Assembly (NCBI GenBank): GCA_028704635.1
Contig: JAQWFB010000007.1
Location: forward strand, 1-57,116
Length of the DNA stretch: 57,116 bases
Origin: Candidatus Shapirobacteria bacterium
GTDB taxonomy: Bacteria; Patescibacteriota; Microgenomatia; UBA12405
Direction: 5' to 3'
Shown here: piece after piece, positions 7,791 through 16,784 of the stretch
Layout: each line of letters starts with the position of its first letter
Numbering within the stretch: the stretch's first letter is position 1
Notes under the pieces: generated by a model
Database searches by the model: none
What the model saw: only the letters and a program-made list of their open reading frames with translations
What the model was told of the DNA's origin: nothing
Program-made: the position numbers and the translations under genes

Positions 7791-9414
7791 AGAAAGTGGA
7801 AATATTATTGATAGGACTTAGGGGTAAAAAATTTTTAAAGTCGGTTGATTTATTAATGTCTTGGCGATAAATTTCATTGTAGTTAAAAATAGCCAGTGTA
7901 TTGGACTGAGTTTTAATTAAATTAAAATCTGGGGTGGTAAATTTAATGTTGTCTATTTTTTCAACTTTACCGGTGTCACCGGATGAATTTTCAATTAATT
8001 TGGCCTGCTGTTGATATTTTTGAGGTGGATATTGTGAATAAAAAAGGTAATAAATATAAGCTTGACCATAAAAATCACTCATGACTACTTGACTGTATTT
8101 ATTTTGATTTTTGATCAAATATTCCATTGATTGTTGGTAACCGTAGAGAAAATCGTCTGGGCTTTTTTTGATCATATGATTTAAATAAAGGTCACTGTAA
8201 TAAATAAATGAAATTAAATAAACGCCCAAAATTAAGCACTTTATAAAAATGTTTTTATGTCTGTCGATAATGAAATAAATACCAAGGGAAATAAAATAAA
8301 CTAAGGGGATGGAAATGGACATTGATCTGACAGCTGAAATGGTATCTCGAGTGAGGGCGGCGGGAATAGGTGCTGCTAAAAGCCAAAGTAAAAAGAAAAT
8401 ATTAATTTTATCGATTTTGGGTCGACTTAGGGCAAAAAATATGCCTAAAAATAGGAAAATTAAACCGGGGTAAAGAATGACACCGATATAGGGAGCTGAA
8501 TGACGTGGGCTTTGCCAATCACCTTCAAAGGCTAAAAATTTTGGAGAAAAATTATTAAAATAACGAAGTAAAAAATTACGACCAAAAAAAACAGTGTGAT
8601 TATAAAAAATATTGTAATCTATTTGATTGCTTTCATTGACAATGGTGTTGATTTCTTCAGTGGAACGAGGGTAAGAAAAAAGACTGACGACTTTTAAACG
8701 ATTGGCATTGCCAGAAAAAAATAGGCCATAAATTATAGGAATTGAGAAAATGAAAAGAGGTAAAACAAAATTTAACAACAAACTTTTAATATTTTTTTTG
8801 TTGACTATTTTTAAATTGGTCAAAAATAAAATAATAATCAAAAAAAGACTAATCATTTTACCGGCCTGATAAGTAAAAAGTGACAGACCGAAAATGACAG
8901 CAGACCAAAATAAATATTTATTCGATTTTTTATTAATATATTTAAAGAAAAGAAAAGAAGCTAGCACTAATTCAAAGGTCAAAACATTAGTTTCCCAAGC
9001 ACCACGAGAGAAATGAATTGAATATGGGTTGAAAGCAGTGATGAGAGCGACCAGGACAGCTGTTTTATGGGATTTAGGGTTAATTTCTTTAATTAAAAAA
9101 AAGAGAAGAATTGGCAAAAGAGAACCAATAATTACTGACGGTAAACGGGTGGCGGTGACAGTTAGCCCGAGAAATTTTACAAATGGAATGGCAAGATAAA
9201 TGTAAAGACCGGGCTTATAATCGCCGAATGATTTAAAAATAATAGGTAAGGTTTGGCCATATTCGTCCTTGCCGGTTTCAATAATTGAATAGGCATTATA
9301 ACCAATGGCGGCTTCATCCCAAAGAAGAGTCGGATATTCCCCTATTTTGTAAAACCTTAAGAAAAAGGCAATTAGAAAAATGACGATTAAAAGTAATTTG
9401 TTATTTTTGGTCAT
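7774..9414 (-). CDS. GT39/ArnT-like membrane glycosyltransferase (GT-C fold)
   Basis: This 546-residue multi-helix protein has LLWDEAAIGYNAYSI in the first outer loop (D33, E34), followed by IIFKSFGDYKPGLYIYL and TATRLPS, the same string of motifs as the neighbour at 6168-7790. HFSRGAWETNVL in a later loop is also shared. The family uses lipid-phosphate sugars outside the membrane. The C-terminal 130 residues form a soluble tail with YGQAYIYYLFYSQYPP, again common to this set. It overlaps the downstream paralogue by 17 bases and the upstream one by 14. The duplication suggests different acceptors or linkages rather than redundancy, but that is inference. Confidence 0.85.
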   Translation of the reverse strand: MTKNNKLLLIVIFLIAFFLRFYKIGEYPTLLWDEAAIGYNAYSIIETGKDEYGQTLPIIFKSFGDYKPGLYIYLAIPFVKFLGLTVTATRLPSVIIGSLLPILLFFLIKEINPKSHKTAVLVALITAFNPYSIHFSRGAWETNVLTFELVLASFLFFKYINKKSNKYLFWSAVIFGLSLFTYQAGKMISLFLIIILFLTNLKIVNKKNIKSLLLNFVLPLFIFSIPIIYGLFFSGNANRLKVVSLFSYPRSTEEINTIVNESNQIDYNIFYNHTVFFGRNFLLRYFNNFSPKFLAFEGDWQSPRHSAPYIGVILYPGLIFLFLGIFFALSRPKIDKINIFFLLWLLAAPIPAALTRDTISAVRSMSISIPLVYFISLGIYFIIDRHKNIFIKCLILGVYLISFIYYSDLYLNHMIKKSPDDFLYGYQQSMEYLIKNQNKYSQVVMSDFYGQAYIYYLFYSQYPPQKYQQQAKLIENSSGDTGKVEKIDNIKFTTPDFNLIKTQSNTLAIFNYNEIYRQDINKSTDFKNFLPLSPINNISTFYAYQN

Positions 9415-11098
9415 TGATGATTAAAATATCAAAAGCCGGTTGTTGGTTGAGAAAATAAATAGTTTTGATTAATAATGTATTGTTACTTTTATTATAATTG
9501 CCAGGAGAGGTTATTAAAAGGGTTTTTTTGTTTACACTTTCGGTTTCTTTTTGAATTTCCCAATCATTAACAAATTTGAATTTATCAAATGCATTGACCC
9601 AATACCAATCGGCATGGAAATCCCAATTTAAATTAGAATCAGCTTGATAAGAAGATGGATTCCAAGGCCAATAGAATAAAACAAATTCATGGGCTTCGCC
9701 ATATTTTTTAGTAAATATAATTTGATCGTAACTACTATAATTTTCTTTTATATAATTGACAGTTTCTTTATATCCATACTGCCAAGAACTAGAATAATTT
9801 TGGGCATAGTTGTTAAAATAATTTTTGAAATATGAAAATGATTGAATAATTAAAATTATTAAAAATAAAATAGTAAAAATTGTTTTTGTTTTGGGATTTT
9901 TTAAAAAGGAAATGGTTTTAAAAAAGCCATAAACTATAAAAATTTGAGGCAACGGTAAAATAGACATGGCCCGAATAATAGGAAAATCACCAGTAGTGAC
10001 AACAGCAGGGGCTAAGCCGATTAAAAACCAAAATATTAGAAAAATAAAAACCCCTCCGTCCTTCGGACACCTCCCTTTGAAAAATGGGAGGCTTTTTATT
10101 GATTTTAAAATAATTATTATTAGTCCGATATAGAAAAATGGTAGACAAACGGAATAAAGAACACCTTCACCAGGAATATTAAATTGATAGTTTTGGGTGC
10201 TGTTGAAAAATAAAATTTTAGGGTTAAGAAAATTTAAATAATTTTGAGTGACAGTGGTGGTAAAAAGAGTGGCGCGATTATATTTTAATTTGGCGACTAA
10301 TTGGCTACCTTGATAATTATTACGATTATTTTCAATTACATTAATAGAGGCTGGATTAATAACAAAAACCCAGCGACTACGAGCTTGAGCATCTTTATTA
10401 AAATTGTTAATTAATTGCGGGATTATTAAAACGGAGAGAATCAATAAACTGATTATAAAAAATTTTTTATTTTTTAAAATTTTTTGTTTAAGTTCTTTAA
10501 AAAAAATAATAAAATAAATTAAAAGTAAAATTGGAACGACGATTTTACTGTTATGATAGGCATAAGTAGAAATAGAAAAAAAGAAAATGCCGAGTGGAAG
10601 AAATTTTATTTTTTTAATGGCTTTGATTAAAAATAAAAGTCCAAGAGAGAAAAAAAATTGAGCCACTGTTGATTGAAAAACACCGCGCGATGGGAAAAAG
10701 GTCCATGGAGAAATGGTGACCAAAAACATTAACAAAAAAGATTTATTTTTATTTTTGAAAATTTCCTGGCCGAGAAAATAAGCAACAATAACTAGTCCAA
10801 AACCACAAAGGGCGGAAACCATTCTAATCGTCCATTCGTTAATACCAAAAAAATAAATAAAAGGCATGGAGAGATACATATTGAGGGTCGTTGGGTAATC
10901 GCCGTAGGCTCGGAAATTAAAAATAGGCCAAGATGTTGACCATTGGTCTTTACCGGTGCTAATTAAACTGTAGGCGTTGTAACCATGGCTAACTTCGTCC
11001 CAGTTTAGAGCGACTGGAAATTTATTAAGCTGATAGAAGCGAAGAAAAAAAGCAACTAAAGCGATTAAAAAAAATAAAAGAATTTTTTTATTTTTCAT
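9401..11098 (-). CDS. GT39/ArnT-like membrane glycosyltransferase with an in-frame repeat peptide
   Basis: This 565-residue GT-C protein is the third of the tandem set. Its first loop reads LNWDEVSHGYNAYSLI (D34, E35), then FRAYGDYPTTLNMYL. About ten helices are followed by a soluble tail containing KYGEAHEFVLFYWPW. Residues about 335-350 (SLPFFKGRCPKDGGVF) are encoded by a GC-rich palindromic repeat at 10051-10095 whose close relative lies between genes at 37598-37637. The insertion falls in a loop between helices and does not break the frame, so the protein is probably still made. The gene overlaps both neighbours (14 and 11 bases). Confidence 0.85.
   Translation of the reverse strand: MKNKKILLFFLIALVAFFLRFYQLNKFPVALNWDEVSHGYNAYSLISTGKDQWSTSWPIFNFRAYGDYPTTLNMYLSMPFIYFFGINEWTIRMVSALCGFGLVIVAYFLGQEIFKNKNKSFLLMFLVTISPWTFFPSRGVFQSTVAQFFFSLGLLFLIKAIKKIKFLPLGIFFFSISTYAYHNSKIVVPILLLIYFIIFFKELKQKILKNKKFFIISLLILSVLIIPQLINNFNKDAQARSRWVFVINPASINVIENNRNNYQGSQLVAKLKYNRATLFTTTVTQNYLNFLNPKILFFNSTQNYQFNIPGEGVLYSVCLPFFYIGLIIIILKSIKSLPFFKGRCPKDGGVFIFLIFWFLIGLAPAVVTTGDFPIIRAMSILPLPQIFIVYGFFKTISFLKNPKTKTIFTILFLIILIIQSFSYFKNYFNNYAQNYSSSWQYGYKETVNYIKENYSSYDQIIFTKKYGEAHEFVLFYWPWNPSSYQADSNLNWDFHADWYWVNAFDKFKFVNDWEIQKETESVNKKTLLITSPGNYNKSNNTLLIKTIYFLNQQPAFDILIINDQK
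10051..10095. repeat. GC-rich double-hairpin repeat, in-frame copy inside a GT39 gene
   Basis: The element is CCTCCGTCCTTCGGACACC followed by CTCCCTTTG, a short spacer and GGGAGGCTTTTTATT. It folds as two hairpins: GTCC-TTC-GGAC and CCTCCC...GGGAGG. It is much richer in G and C than its surroundings. The copy at 37598-37637 matches nearly base for base, differing by the compensatory change GTCC/GGAC to GCCC/GGGC and a shorter loop in the second hairpin. Confidence 0.85.
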
Positions 11099-12749
11099 TT
11101 TTGCGTTTTAGTTTAATACCTGTAACTATAATCGAAATAAAACTGATCAGACTAATTAAATTAGCAATATTTCTAATAGGAGTATTTTTTAATTTTAAAA
11201 CAATGGAATGGTTGCCGGATGTTAGATTAAATTTAATAAGGCCTAAATCTTGATCGATTTGAAAATCTGATTTTTGCCTGTCGATATAAAGTTGCCAATT
11301 AGGAAAATAAACTAAAGGTAGAGTAATTTGGGCATTTGAGTTAGCAATGGCGGTTAAAATTACCCGGTTACTTTTTTTGACATAGTAATTTATGACTACA
11401 CCTTGAGAAACGATTGGTTGATTGGGGGCAAAAGCAGTAGGAAAATTTTGGCTGTATTTTGGCCAATAATCTTTTAATCCAGCAGCGCTTTGGGCTAGGA
11501 TTCTGTCTGAAGATAATTCCTGATTGTCGGTTAAATTTGAATACCAAATGTCTTCTTTAAAATAAGAAAAATTTAAAAGAATAGTAGTAATAGAAATAAT
11601 AACCACAGTTAAAATTTGAAGTTTTTTGTTGTTGATTAATAGAATAATAGAACCGGCGATAAAAGAAGCGGCAAAAATGGCAATAGATAAAAACCTCCAA
11701 GGAAATTGATAAAATGACATAAATGGGAATAATTTCCATATGAAGGTAGATTTATTGTGGGTTAGGAAAACAAAAAATAGGAAAATAAAAAAGAAAAGAA
11801 GTGGGAAGCTAAGATTTTTTTTGTTTTTTTTGAAAAATAAAAAGATGATGGAAATTAGTGGCAGTAGCCATTGAATGAGGCCAATAGAAAAAGCCATGTC
11901 GTCGACTGGGCCCCAAAGAGAGGCCCCAAAACCCCAAAAACGGGAAATAAAAAGTTGATCAAGGGTGGCAAAATGAATGATATATTGAAAATATCCTTGA
12001 GTCATAGTGTCGACGGTGACTAAATTTTTTTCTAAAAGAGCCGGAAGAACAAAAAAGGAACTGAGACCTAGGGAAAACAAAACTGGAATAGTTAAATTTA
12101 AAATTGATTTGAAATTTAATTTTTTATTTTTAAATAACAAGAAAAAGGAAAAGATGACTAGAACTGGAGCGATTGCTAAACTAGTAAGATTATGGCTTAG
12201 TAAAAGAGCGGTCAGGGAAAAAATTAAGAAAAATTTATTTTTATTAGAGTTTATAAATTTGGTTAGAAAATAAAAAACCCAAGGAATAATATTGATAGCT
12301 AGCGATTCGGCAATGGCGCCGCGAACAAAACTATCAGTGGCTTGATATGGGGCTAAAAGGAAAATGATAGCCGAAACAAAACCACCTAAATTTCCCCAAA
12401 AAAGACTCGCAAAAAAATACATGCCAAAAATTCCAATTACATGACATAGGGCAAAAGTAATTTTTAAACTATTGATAAAACTGAAACCTGTAAGATGAAA
12501 AACTTCAGCGACGCCATAAGCCAGAGGTGAATAATAATTAAAAAGAGGATAACCATAACCCATTCCCCCATCTTGAATAAAACGACAGGGAATTTGGCCG
12601 TCTTTTAGACATTTATCAAATTGGTCTAAGCGGAAAACATGCATGTCGTCCATCATGGAAAAATAACCTGGCTGAAGAAGACGGTAAAAAGTGAAAATAG
12701 AAATTAAAAATAAACAGATTAGAAGAATAATATTTTTTTTGAATTTCAT
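11088..12749 (-). CDS. PTPS-related multi-helix membrane protein (GT-C-like)
   Basis: This 553-residue protein resembles the 6-pyruvoyl-tetrahydropterin-synthase-related membrane family (PF10131 type), a misleading family name: these are GT-C-like membrane proteins. The first loop has SMMDDMHVFRLDQFDKCL (D34, D35), then DGQIPCRFIQDGGMGYGYPL. Some ten helices follow, then a soluble beta-rich tail ending LKLKNTPIRN and a last helix. A second member with the same landmarks lies at 28087-29826. It is flanked by GT39 genes with 11- and 4-base overlaps. A role in glycan transfer on the outer face fits its setting, but the activity of the family is not established. Confidence 0.75.
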   Translation of the reverse strand: MKFKKNIILLICLFLISIFTFYRLLQPGYFSMMDDMHVFRLDQFDKCLKDGQIPCRFIQDGGMGYGYPLFNYYSPLAYGVAEVFHLTGFSFINSLKITFALCHVIGIFGMYFFASLFWGNLGGFVSAIIFLLAPYQATDSFVRGAIAESLAINIIPWVFYFLTKFINSNKNKFFLIFSLTALLLSHNLTSLAIAPVLVIFSFFLLFKNKKLNFKSILNLTIPVLFSLGLSSFFVLPALLEKNLVTVDTMTQGYFQYIIHFATLDQLFISRFWGFGASLWGPVDDMAFSIGLIQWLLPLISIIFLFFKKNKKNLSFPLLFFFIFLFFVFLTHNKSTFIWKLFPFMSFYQFPWRFLSIAIFAASFIAGSIILLINNKKLQILTVVIISITTILLNFSYFKEDIWYSNLTDNQELSSDRILAQSAAGLKDYWPKYSQNFPTAFAPNQPIVSQGVVINYYVKKSNRVILTAIANSNAQITLPLVYFPNWQLYIDRQKSDFQIDQDLGLIKFNLTSGNHSIVLKLKNTPIRNIANLISLISFISIIVTGIKLKRKNEK

Positions 12750-14470
12750 TTATTAAAATTGAGATTAACTAAATAGATTTTTTCCTGATTAGAATAAATT
12801 TGTTTAACCCCATCTGTCTGATTAAGACTAATTGAAGTAGTGTTGTTTTTATTATAGTCTTCAATACTCAATTTTAATCTTATCAACTCTAACTCTGGAA
12901 CAATAAAAACGGATCCGGGAGGAATATTTTTGAGTAACGGAGACCATTCCATGTGACCAAGATAATATTTATTTTCGGTTTGCATGCCAGTAAAGAATTG
13001 ATTATTTTCAGAAATTAACAATGAAGCCGGAGATTTATTGTTGTCTACAGGAAGATATTCACTGTAATTTAAAAAAAATGGAATAAAAGATTCGGAATTA
13101 ATAAAGTATATTTTTGAAAAGTTGGTATTAACGGCTTTAATAGTGGCCTCTTTCATACCAAAATGCCAATTTTTAGCGGAAATGTTGGGATAGTGAAAAT
13201 AATATTGGTGGATAAATCGACCAAAGCAGATTACATACAAAAATAGAATAAAAGCAATTAAAAATTTGGATTTAGTAATTTTAAAAATTTGTTTAAGTCC
13301 AAGAATGGAAAAGAAAATTAAAAACGGTAACATTAAAATAAGACGAGTGGCATGAGGATAGAGAGAATCGCGAGTTAAGGCAAATGGGACAGGAGCCAAT
13401 AGTAAATTTAGTAAAAAAAATAAATAAAATTTACTATTAGGTATTTTTTTTAAAAGAAAAACAGAAATTCCAGTGATAATTAAAAAGAAATCTATGGGGA
13501 ATAGATTGCCGGTGGTTTGAGTTCCTTGTCTAAGATTTTCATCGCCGGTTAAAAATAGAAAATCGGTTGAAAAAGCAGAAAAATAGTTTTTTGTAAACAT
13601 TTCTAACCATTGGGTTACTTTGTTGTAAAAAATTTTTGAAATAAATGTTGTTTTGATTCCTATCTGCTGGCCATAAACCATAATAGAATCTTCTTGACGA
13701 AGATTATCGACAGTTTTACTAACGGTTGGGTCGCTAAAAATATTAATATAATTAAAACGGTATCCAGCTCGGCCTTTGAGGGTGTCGGAAATTATTGGTA
13801 AACAAATTAAAATTACTAAAAAAATGACCATTAATTTATTTTTGAGAGAAATTTTATTTATAGTTTTAAACCAAATTAAATAAAGAGTTAAAAAAATAAA
13901 AATTAGGTGTAATTTTGCCGTACTATAGGAATAAGTGAGCAGGGAAAAAGAAATGATGGAAATAAAAAGATTTTTAATTTGATTATTTTTAATAAATTTT
14001 ATCCAAAAATAAATTCCTAAAAGGGTTAAAAAAAGCATATTAGTTACAGCAAAACCAGTGCGACTGTAGTGAAAAAGCCATGGCGAAATGGCCAATAAAA
14101 ATCCACCAATAATTGACCAAATATTACTGTTTAATAAAAGTTTAATAATTAAACAAAAAAACAGAACTGTTAAGACTCCAAAAATGGCGGCTGGAATTCT
14201 AACCGAAGAATCGGTGTGTCCGATAAATTTTTGAGTTAGGGCAACTGAATAAATAAAAAACGATGGTTGCCAGTCGGAATAAGAATGAAAATGAATAGGA
14301 AATTTGTTGCCGTAATAATCGGTGTGATATTTATTAAAAATAAAAGCTTGATAACTAATGTCCGCTTCGTCGGAATATAAAGATGGTGGAACAGTGGTGT
14401 TTTTGTATAAATAAAGAAACAAAGAAAAAAATAAAAGCAAAACTAGACTTAAAATATAATTTTTTTTCAT
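12746..14470 (-). CDS. GT39/ArnT-like membrane glycosyltransferase (GT-C fold)
   Basis: This 574-residue protein has an N-terminal helix followed by LYSDEADISYQAFIF (D34, E35) and FHSYSDWQPSFFIYSV, the outer-loop motifs of the PMT_2/ArnT group. SPWLFHYSRTGFAVTN corresponds to the SPW.FH.SRG segment of its paralogues. The C-terminal tail is soluble. It is more diverged than the 6168-11098 trio. The end overlaps the PTPS-related gene by 4 bases (ATGA) and its start lies 3 bases after the previous stop, so it is in the same transcript. Expected reaction: transfer from a polyprenyl-phosphate sugar; acceptor unknown. Confidence 0.82.
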   Translation of the reverse strand: MKKNYILSLVLLLFFSLFLYLYKNTTVPPSLYSDEADISYQAFIFNKYHTDYYGNKFPIHFHSYSDWQPSFFIYSVALTQKFIGHTDSSVRIPAAIFGVLTVLFFCLIIKLLLNSNIWSIIGGFLLAISPWLFHYSRTGFAVTNMLFLTLLGIYFWIKFIKNNQIKNLFISIISFSLLTYSYSTAKLHLIFIFLTLYLIWFKTINKISLKNKLMVIFLVILICLPIISDTLKGRAGYRFNYINIFSDPTVSKTVDNLRQEDSIMVYGQQIGIKTTFISKIFYNKVTQWLEMFTKNYFSAFSTDFLFLTGDENLRQGTQTTGNLFPIDFFLIITGISVFLLKKIPNSKFYLFFLLNLLLAPVPFALTRDSLYPHATRLILMLPFLIFFSILGLKQIFKITKSKFLIAFILFLYVICFGRFIHQYYFHYPNISAKNWHFGMKEATIKAVNTNFSKIYFINSESFIPFFLNYSEYLPVDNNKSPASLLISENNQFFTGMQTENKYYLGHMEWSPLLKNIPPGSVFIVPELELIRLKLSIEDYNKNNTTSISLNQTDGVKQIYSNQEKIYLVNLNFNK

Positions 14471-14473
14471 AAT

Positions 14474-16162
14474 TTAGATGGTAATAAACCTTTCACAAAA
14501 AGTTTTTTCATTTAATTTTTCAATGTTTAAATCTTTAATAGAAATGTTGTTTGGATAAGTAACTAAATTTAAACTTTTACAAGTTGACCCTCTATAAATT
14601 GAAAAAATTCTGCCGGCGTCTGAAAGACGACTTATATAAAGTTTTGATTCTTTTTCGTCAAAAGTAAAGTTGTCGGTATCAAAAATTAAAGTGTAATTGT
14701 TTCCAGAAGGAAGGTATTTATTGTTATTTATAAAATGAATTTGATTAAATGAAATATTGTCTCTTGATTGAGAATAAATATTTTTAACTAAGTCAAAGTT
14801 ATTTTTTTGATAGGAATTGGTAAAGAATAAATAAGACCGAAATAATACTTCTGGCTCTCGGGTTAAAACATAAATTTCCCTGTTTTTGTTGTTTTCTAAT
14901 TTTAAATAATTAGAAATAACTCGGTGGCTGAACGAGAAAGATTCTGGTTGATATATTGGAGATTTGAAAAAATATATGTCAATAAAATTAATGAAGCTTA
15001 GTAAATATATTAAGACTAATGAAAATCTAAGATATTTATTTGAAAAAATTTGCCAAAATAAAAGAATGCCGGCAGCAATAAGAATAAAAAGAAATGGGTA
15101 TTGAAATGAAGAATGAAAAATATAGGAGGGTATGGTGTCGGAACGAATGGCTTCTGGAATTGGAGAAAGGAGGATAAATAAAGAAATTAAAATTAAGAAA
15201 TTTCGATTTTTGATATATAAAAAAATGATTCCCGTTATTATTAAGAAGGCGTCAATATAATAGAAATATCCCATTTTCCAAAGAGAGCCAGTGGCGGCGT
15301 GGTCGCCTTCTAAAAAAAGAATATCTGTGGAAAAATTATAAAGATATTTTTGGTTAAAATTTTTAAGATAAGCAGTATATTTATTAGTTAATAAATAATT
15401 TAAGGGCTTGGATTGAATTGATTGTTGTCTTTCTAAATTTACTTGATTTACTATTTGAGGAGAGTTTGGGGTTGCTAATTCACTTACCCTATTACCAACT
15501 GATTGACTTGGTAATGTGATTATAAAATTTAAAGTGATCAACAATGAAGCTAAAACGGCAATTAAGTAATGTTGACCATTTTTGTTATTAAATTTCCATA
15601 AAAAATAAGAACTGATGGTGATAAATGGAAAAAGTAATATTTTGGTGCCAATGTATGAATTGAAAGCTAAAAAGGCAGTGATTATTGATAAATAAATATA
15701 TTTTGGTTTTTTAGAAGTTAGGAGATAAAAAGTTAAAAGATAAAAAAATATGGCTATTGGAGCATCAAATGAAGTACGACTGACATAAATACTCCATGGA
15801 TTTATGGCGGCGACAAGGGTGGAAATTATAGCTAAACTGAAATTTTTAGTAATTTTAAAGGTTATTAAATAAATTAAAACTATACTGATACAACCAATTA
15901 AGACATAAGGCAGTCTGGCTGTGAAAAGATTAGTGGGAAGAATGCCTATTATTGGAGCAAAAATTAAACTCGACACTTCTCCAAGTTGAAACGGATTAGT
16001 GTTACCCTCGATATTACTAAATCCATAGAAGATTGATTTAGCATTTAACACAAAATGTAATTCATCATCGTTAATGCCGGACGGAATTCTTTCTAAAAAA
16101 ACAAGTCTAATTATTCCAGAAAATAATATTATTAAACACAAAATAATTAGTCTTTTTTTCAT
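14474..16162 (-). CDS. GT39-like membrane glycosyltransferase (GT-C fold)
   Basis: This 562-residue multi-helix protein has GINDDELHFVLNAKSIFYG in its first outer loop (D33, E34). NPWSIYVSRTSFDAPIA matches the SPW.I..SR.....P segment of GT39 proteins. About ten helices are followed by a soluble tail of about 150 residues ending with an unusual cysteine pair region (YRGSTCKSLNL and KTFCERF). The loop motif after the first helix differs from the GYNAYS group, so it belongs to another GT39 sub-branch. A 19-base gap separates it from the small anchored protein upstream. Confidence 0.8.
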   Translation of the reverse strand: MKKRLIILCLIILFSGIIRLVFLERIPSGINDDELHFVLNAKSIFYGFSNIEGNTNPFQLGEVSSLIFAPIIGILPTNLFTARLPYVLIGCISIVLIYLITFKITKNFSLAIISTLVAAINPWSIYVSRTSFDAPIAIFFYLLTFYLLTSKKPKYIYLSIITAFLAFNSYIGTKILLFPFITISSYFLWKFNNKNGQHYLIAVLASLLITLNFIITLPSQSVGNRVSELATPNSPQIVNQVNLERQQSIQSKPLNYLLTNKYTAYLKNFNQKYLYNFSTDILFLEGDHAATGSLWKMGYFYYIDAFLIITGIIFLYIKNRNFLILISLFILLSPIPEAIRSDTIPSYIFHSSFQYPFLFILIAAGILLFWQIFSNKYLRFSLVLIYLLSFINFIDIYFFKSPIYQPESFSFSHRVISNYLKLENNKNREIYVLTREPEVLFRSYLFFTNSYQKNNFDLVKNIYSQSRDNISFNQIHFINNNKYLPSGNNYTLIFDTDNFTFDEKESKLYISRLSDAGRIFSIYRGSTCKSLNLVTYPNNISIKDLNIEKLNEKTFCERFITI

Positions 16163-16181
16163 TTGAATAGTTTATTCTATC

Positions 16182-16784
16182 TTAAATAAGGATAAAAATA
16201 TTGGTTAAAAGGAGTAGGAGTAAAAAGATAACAGAGTAAAAAATATTTCTGGATTTAAAATTATTTATTTGTTTGTTCAAGTTATCTTTAAATGATTCTT
16301 TTATATTTTTAGCAGTGAAAGTAGTTTTGAAATTTATATTTTGAGTATTTGGATCCCCATAAATATAGAGAAGATTATCTTTTTGGCTATTGCTACTAAT
16401 TTTTAAAAGGAAAATATCACCTTTTTTTGAATTTAATGGTGGAAATTTAAAGTTTAGCCAACCAGGATCTTCAATACTACGACCAGAAATACTAAATGAT
16501 CGTAGGGTTTCCTGATTGTTATTTTGGATTTCTATATAGACGATATCTCTACTTTCTAAACCAGGATTCTTTAATAAAACAGAAACAGAATTTAAGTTGT
16601 TTCTGTCGGAAATAAAAGATTGGGTGTAAGAATGATTAATATCTAGAGGTAAAATTTTTTCAAATGATGTTTGAAAAACTCCTGGTCGTTCCCAAATAAA
16701 AATAGTAGGCAAAATTATAAATAATAATCCCAAAAAAGATACTTCAATAATAATTGAAATTAATAATTTAGTTATTTTTGCCAT
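16182..16784 (-). CDS. Small membrane-anchored beta-rich protein of unknown function
   Basis: This 200-residue protein has one helix at each end (LISIIIEVSFLGLLFIILP near residues 8-26 and FYSVIFLLLLLLTNIFILI at the C-terminus). The middle of about 130 residues is beta-rich: SVSVLLKNPGLESRDIVYIE, then WLNFKFPPL, FLLKISSNS and LLYIYGDP. The alternating strands and the wLnFkFPPl..skGd pattern recall jelly-roll or carbohydrate-binding-like domains often attached to glycosyltransferases. The domain should sit outside the cell. The frame opens with TTG at 16799; I use the ATG at 16784. It overlaps the upstream GT-C gene by 17 bases. No family was recognised with certainty. Confidence 0.7.
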   Translation of the reverse strand: MAKITKLLISIIIEVSFLGLLFIILPTIFIWERPGVFQTSFEKILPLDINHSYTQSFISDRNNLNSVSVLLKNPGLESRDIVYIEIQNNNQETLRSFSISGRSIEDPGWLNFKFPPLNSKKGDIFLLKISSNSQKDNLLYIYGDPNTQNINFKTTFTAKNIKESFKDNLNKQINNFKSRNIFYSVIFLLLLLLTNIFILI

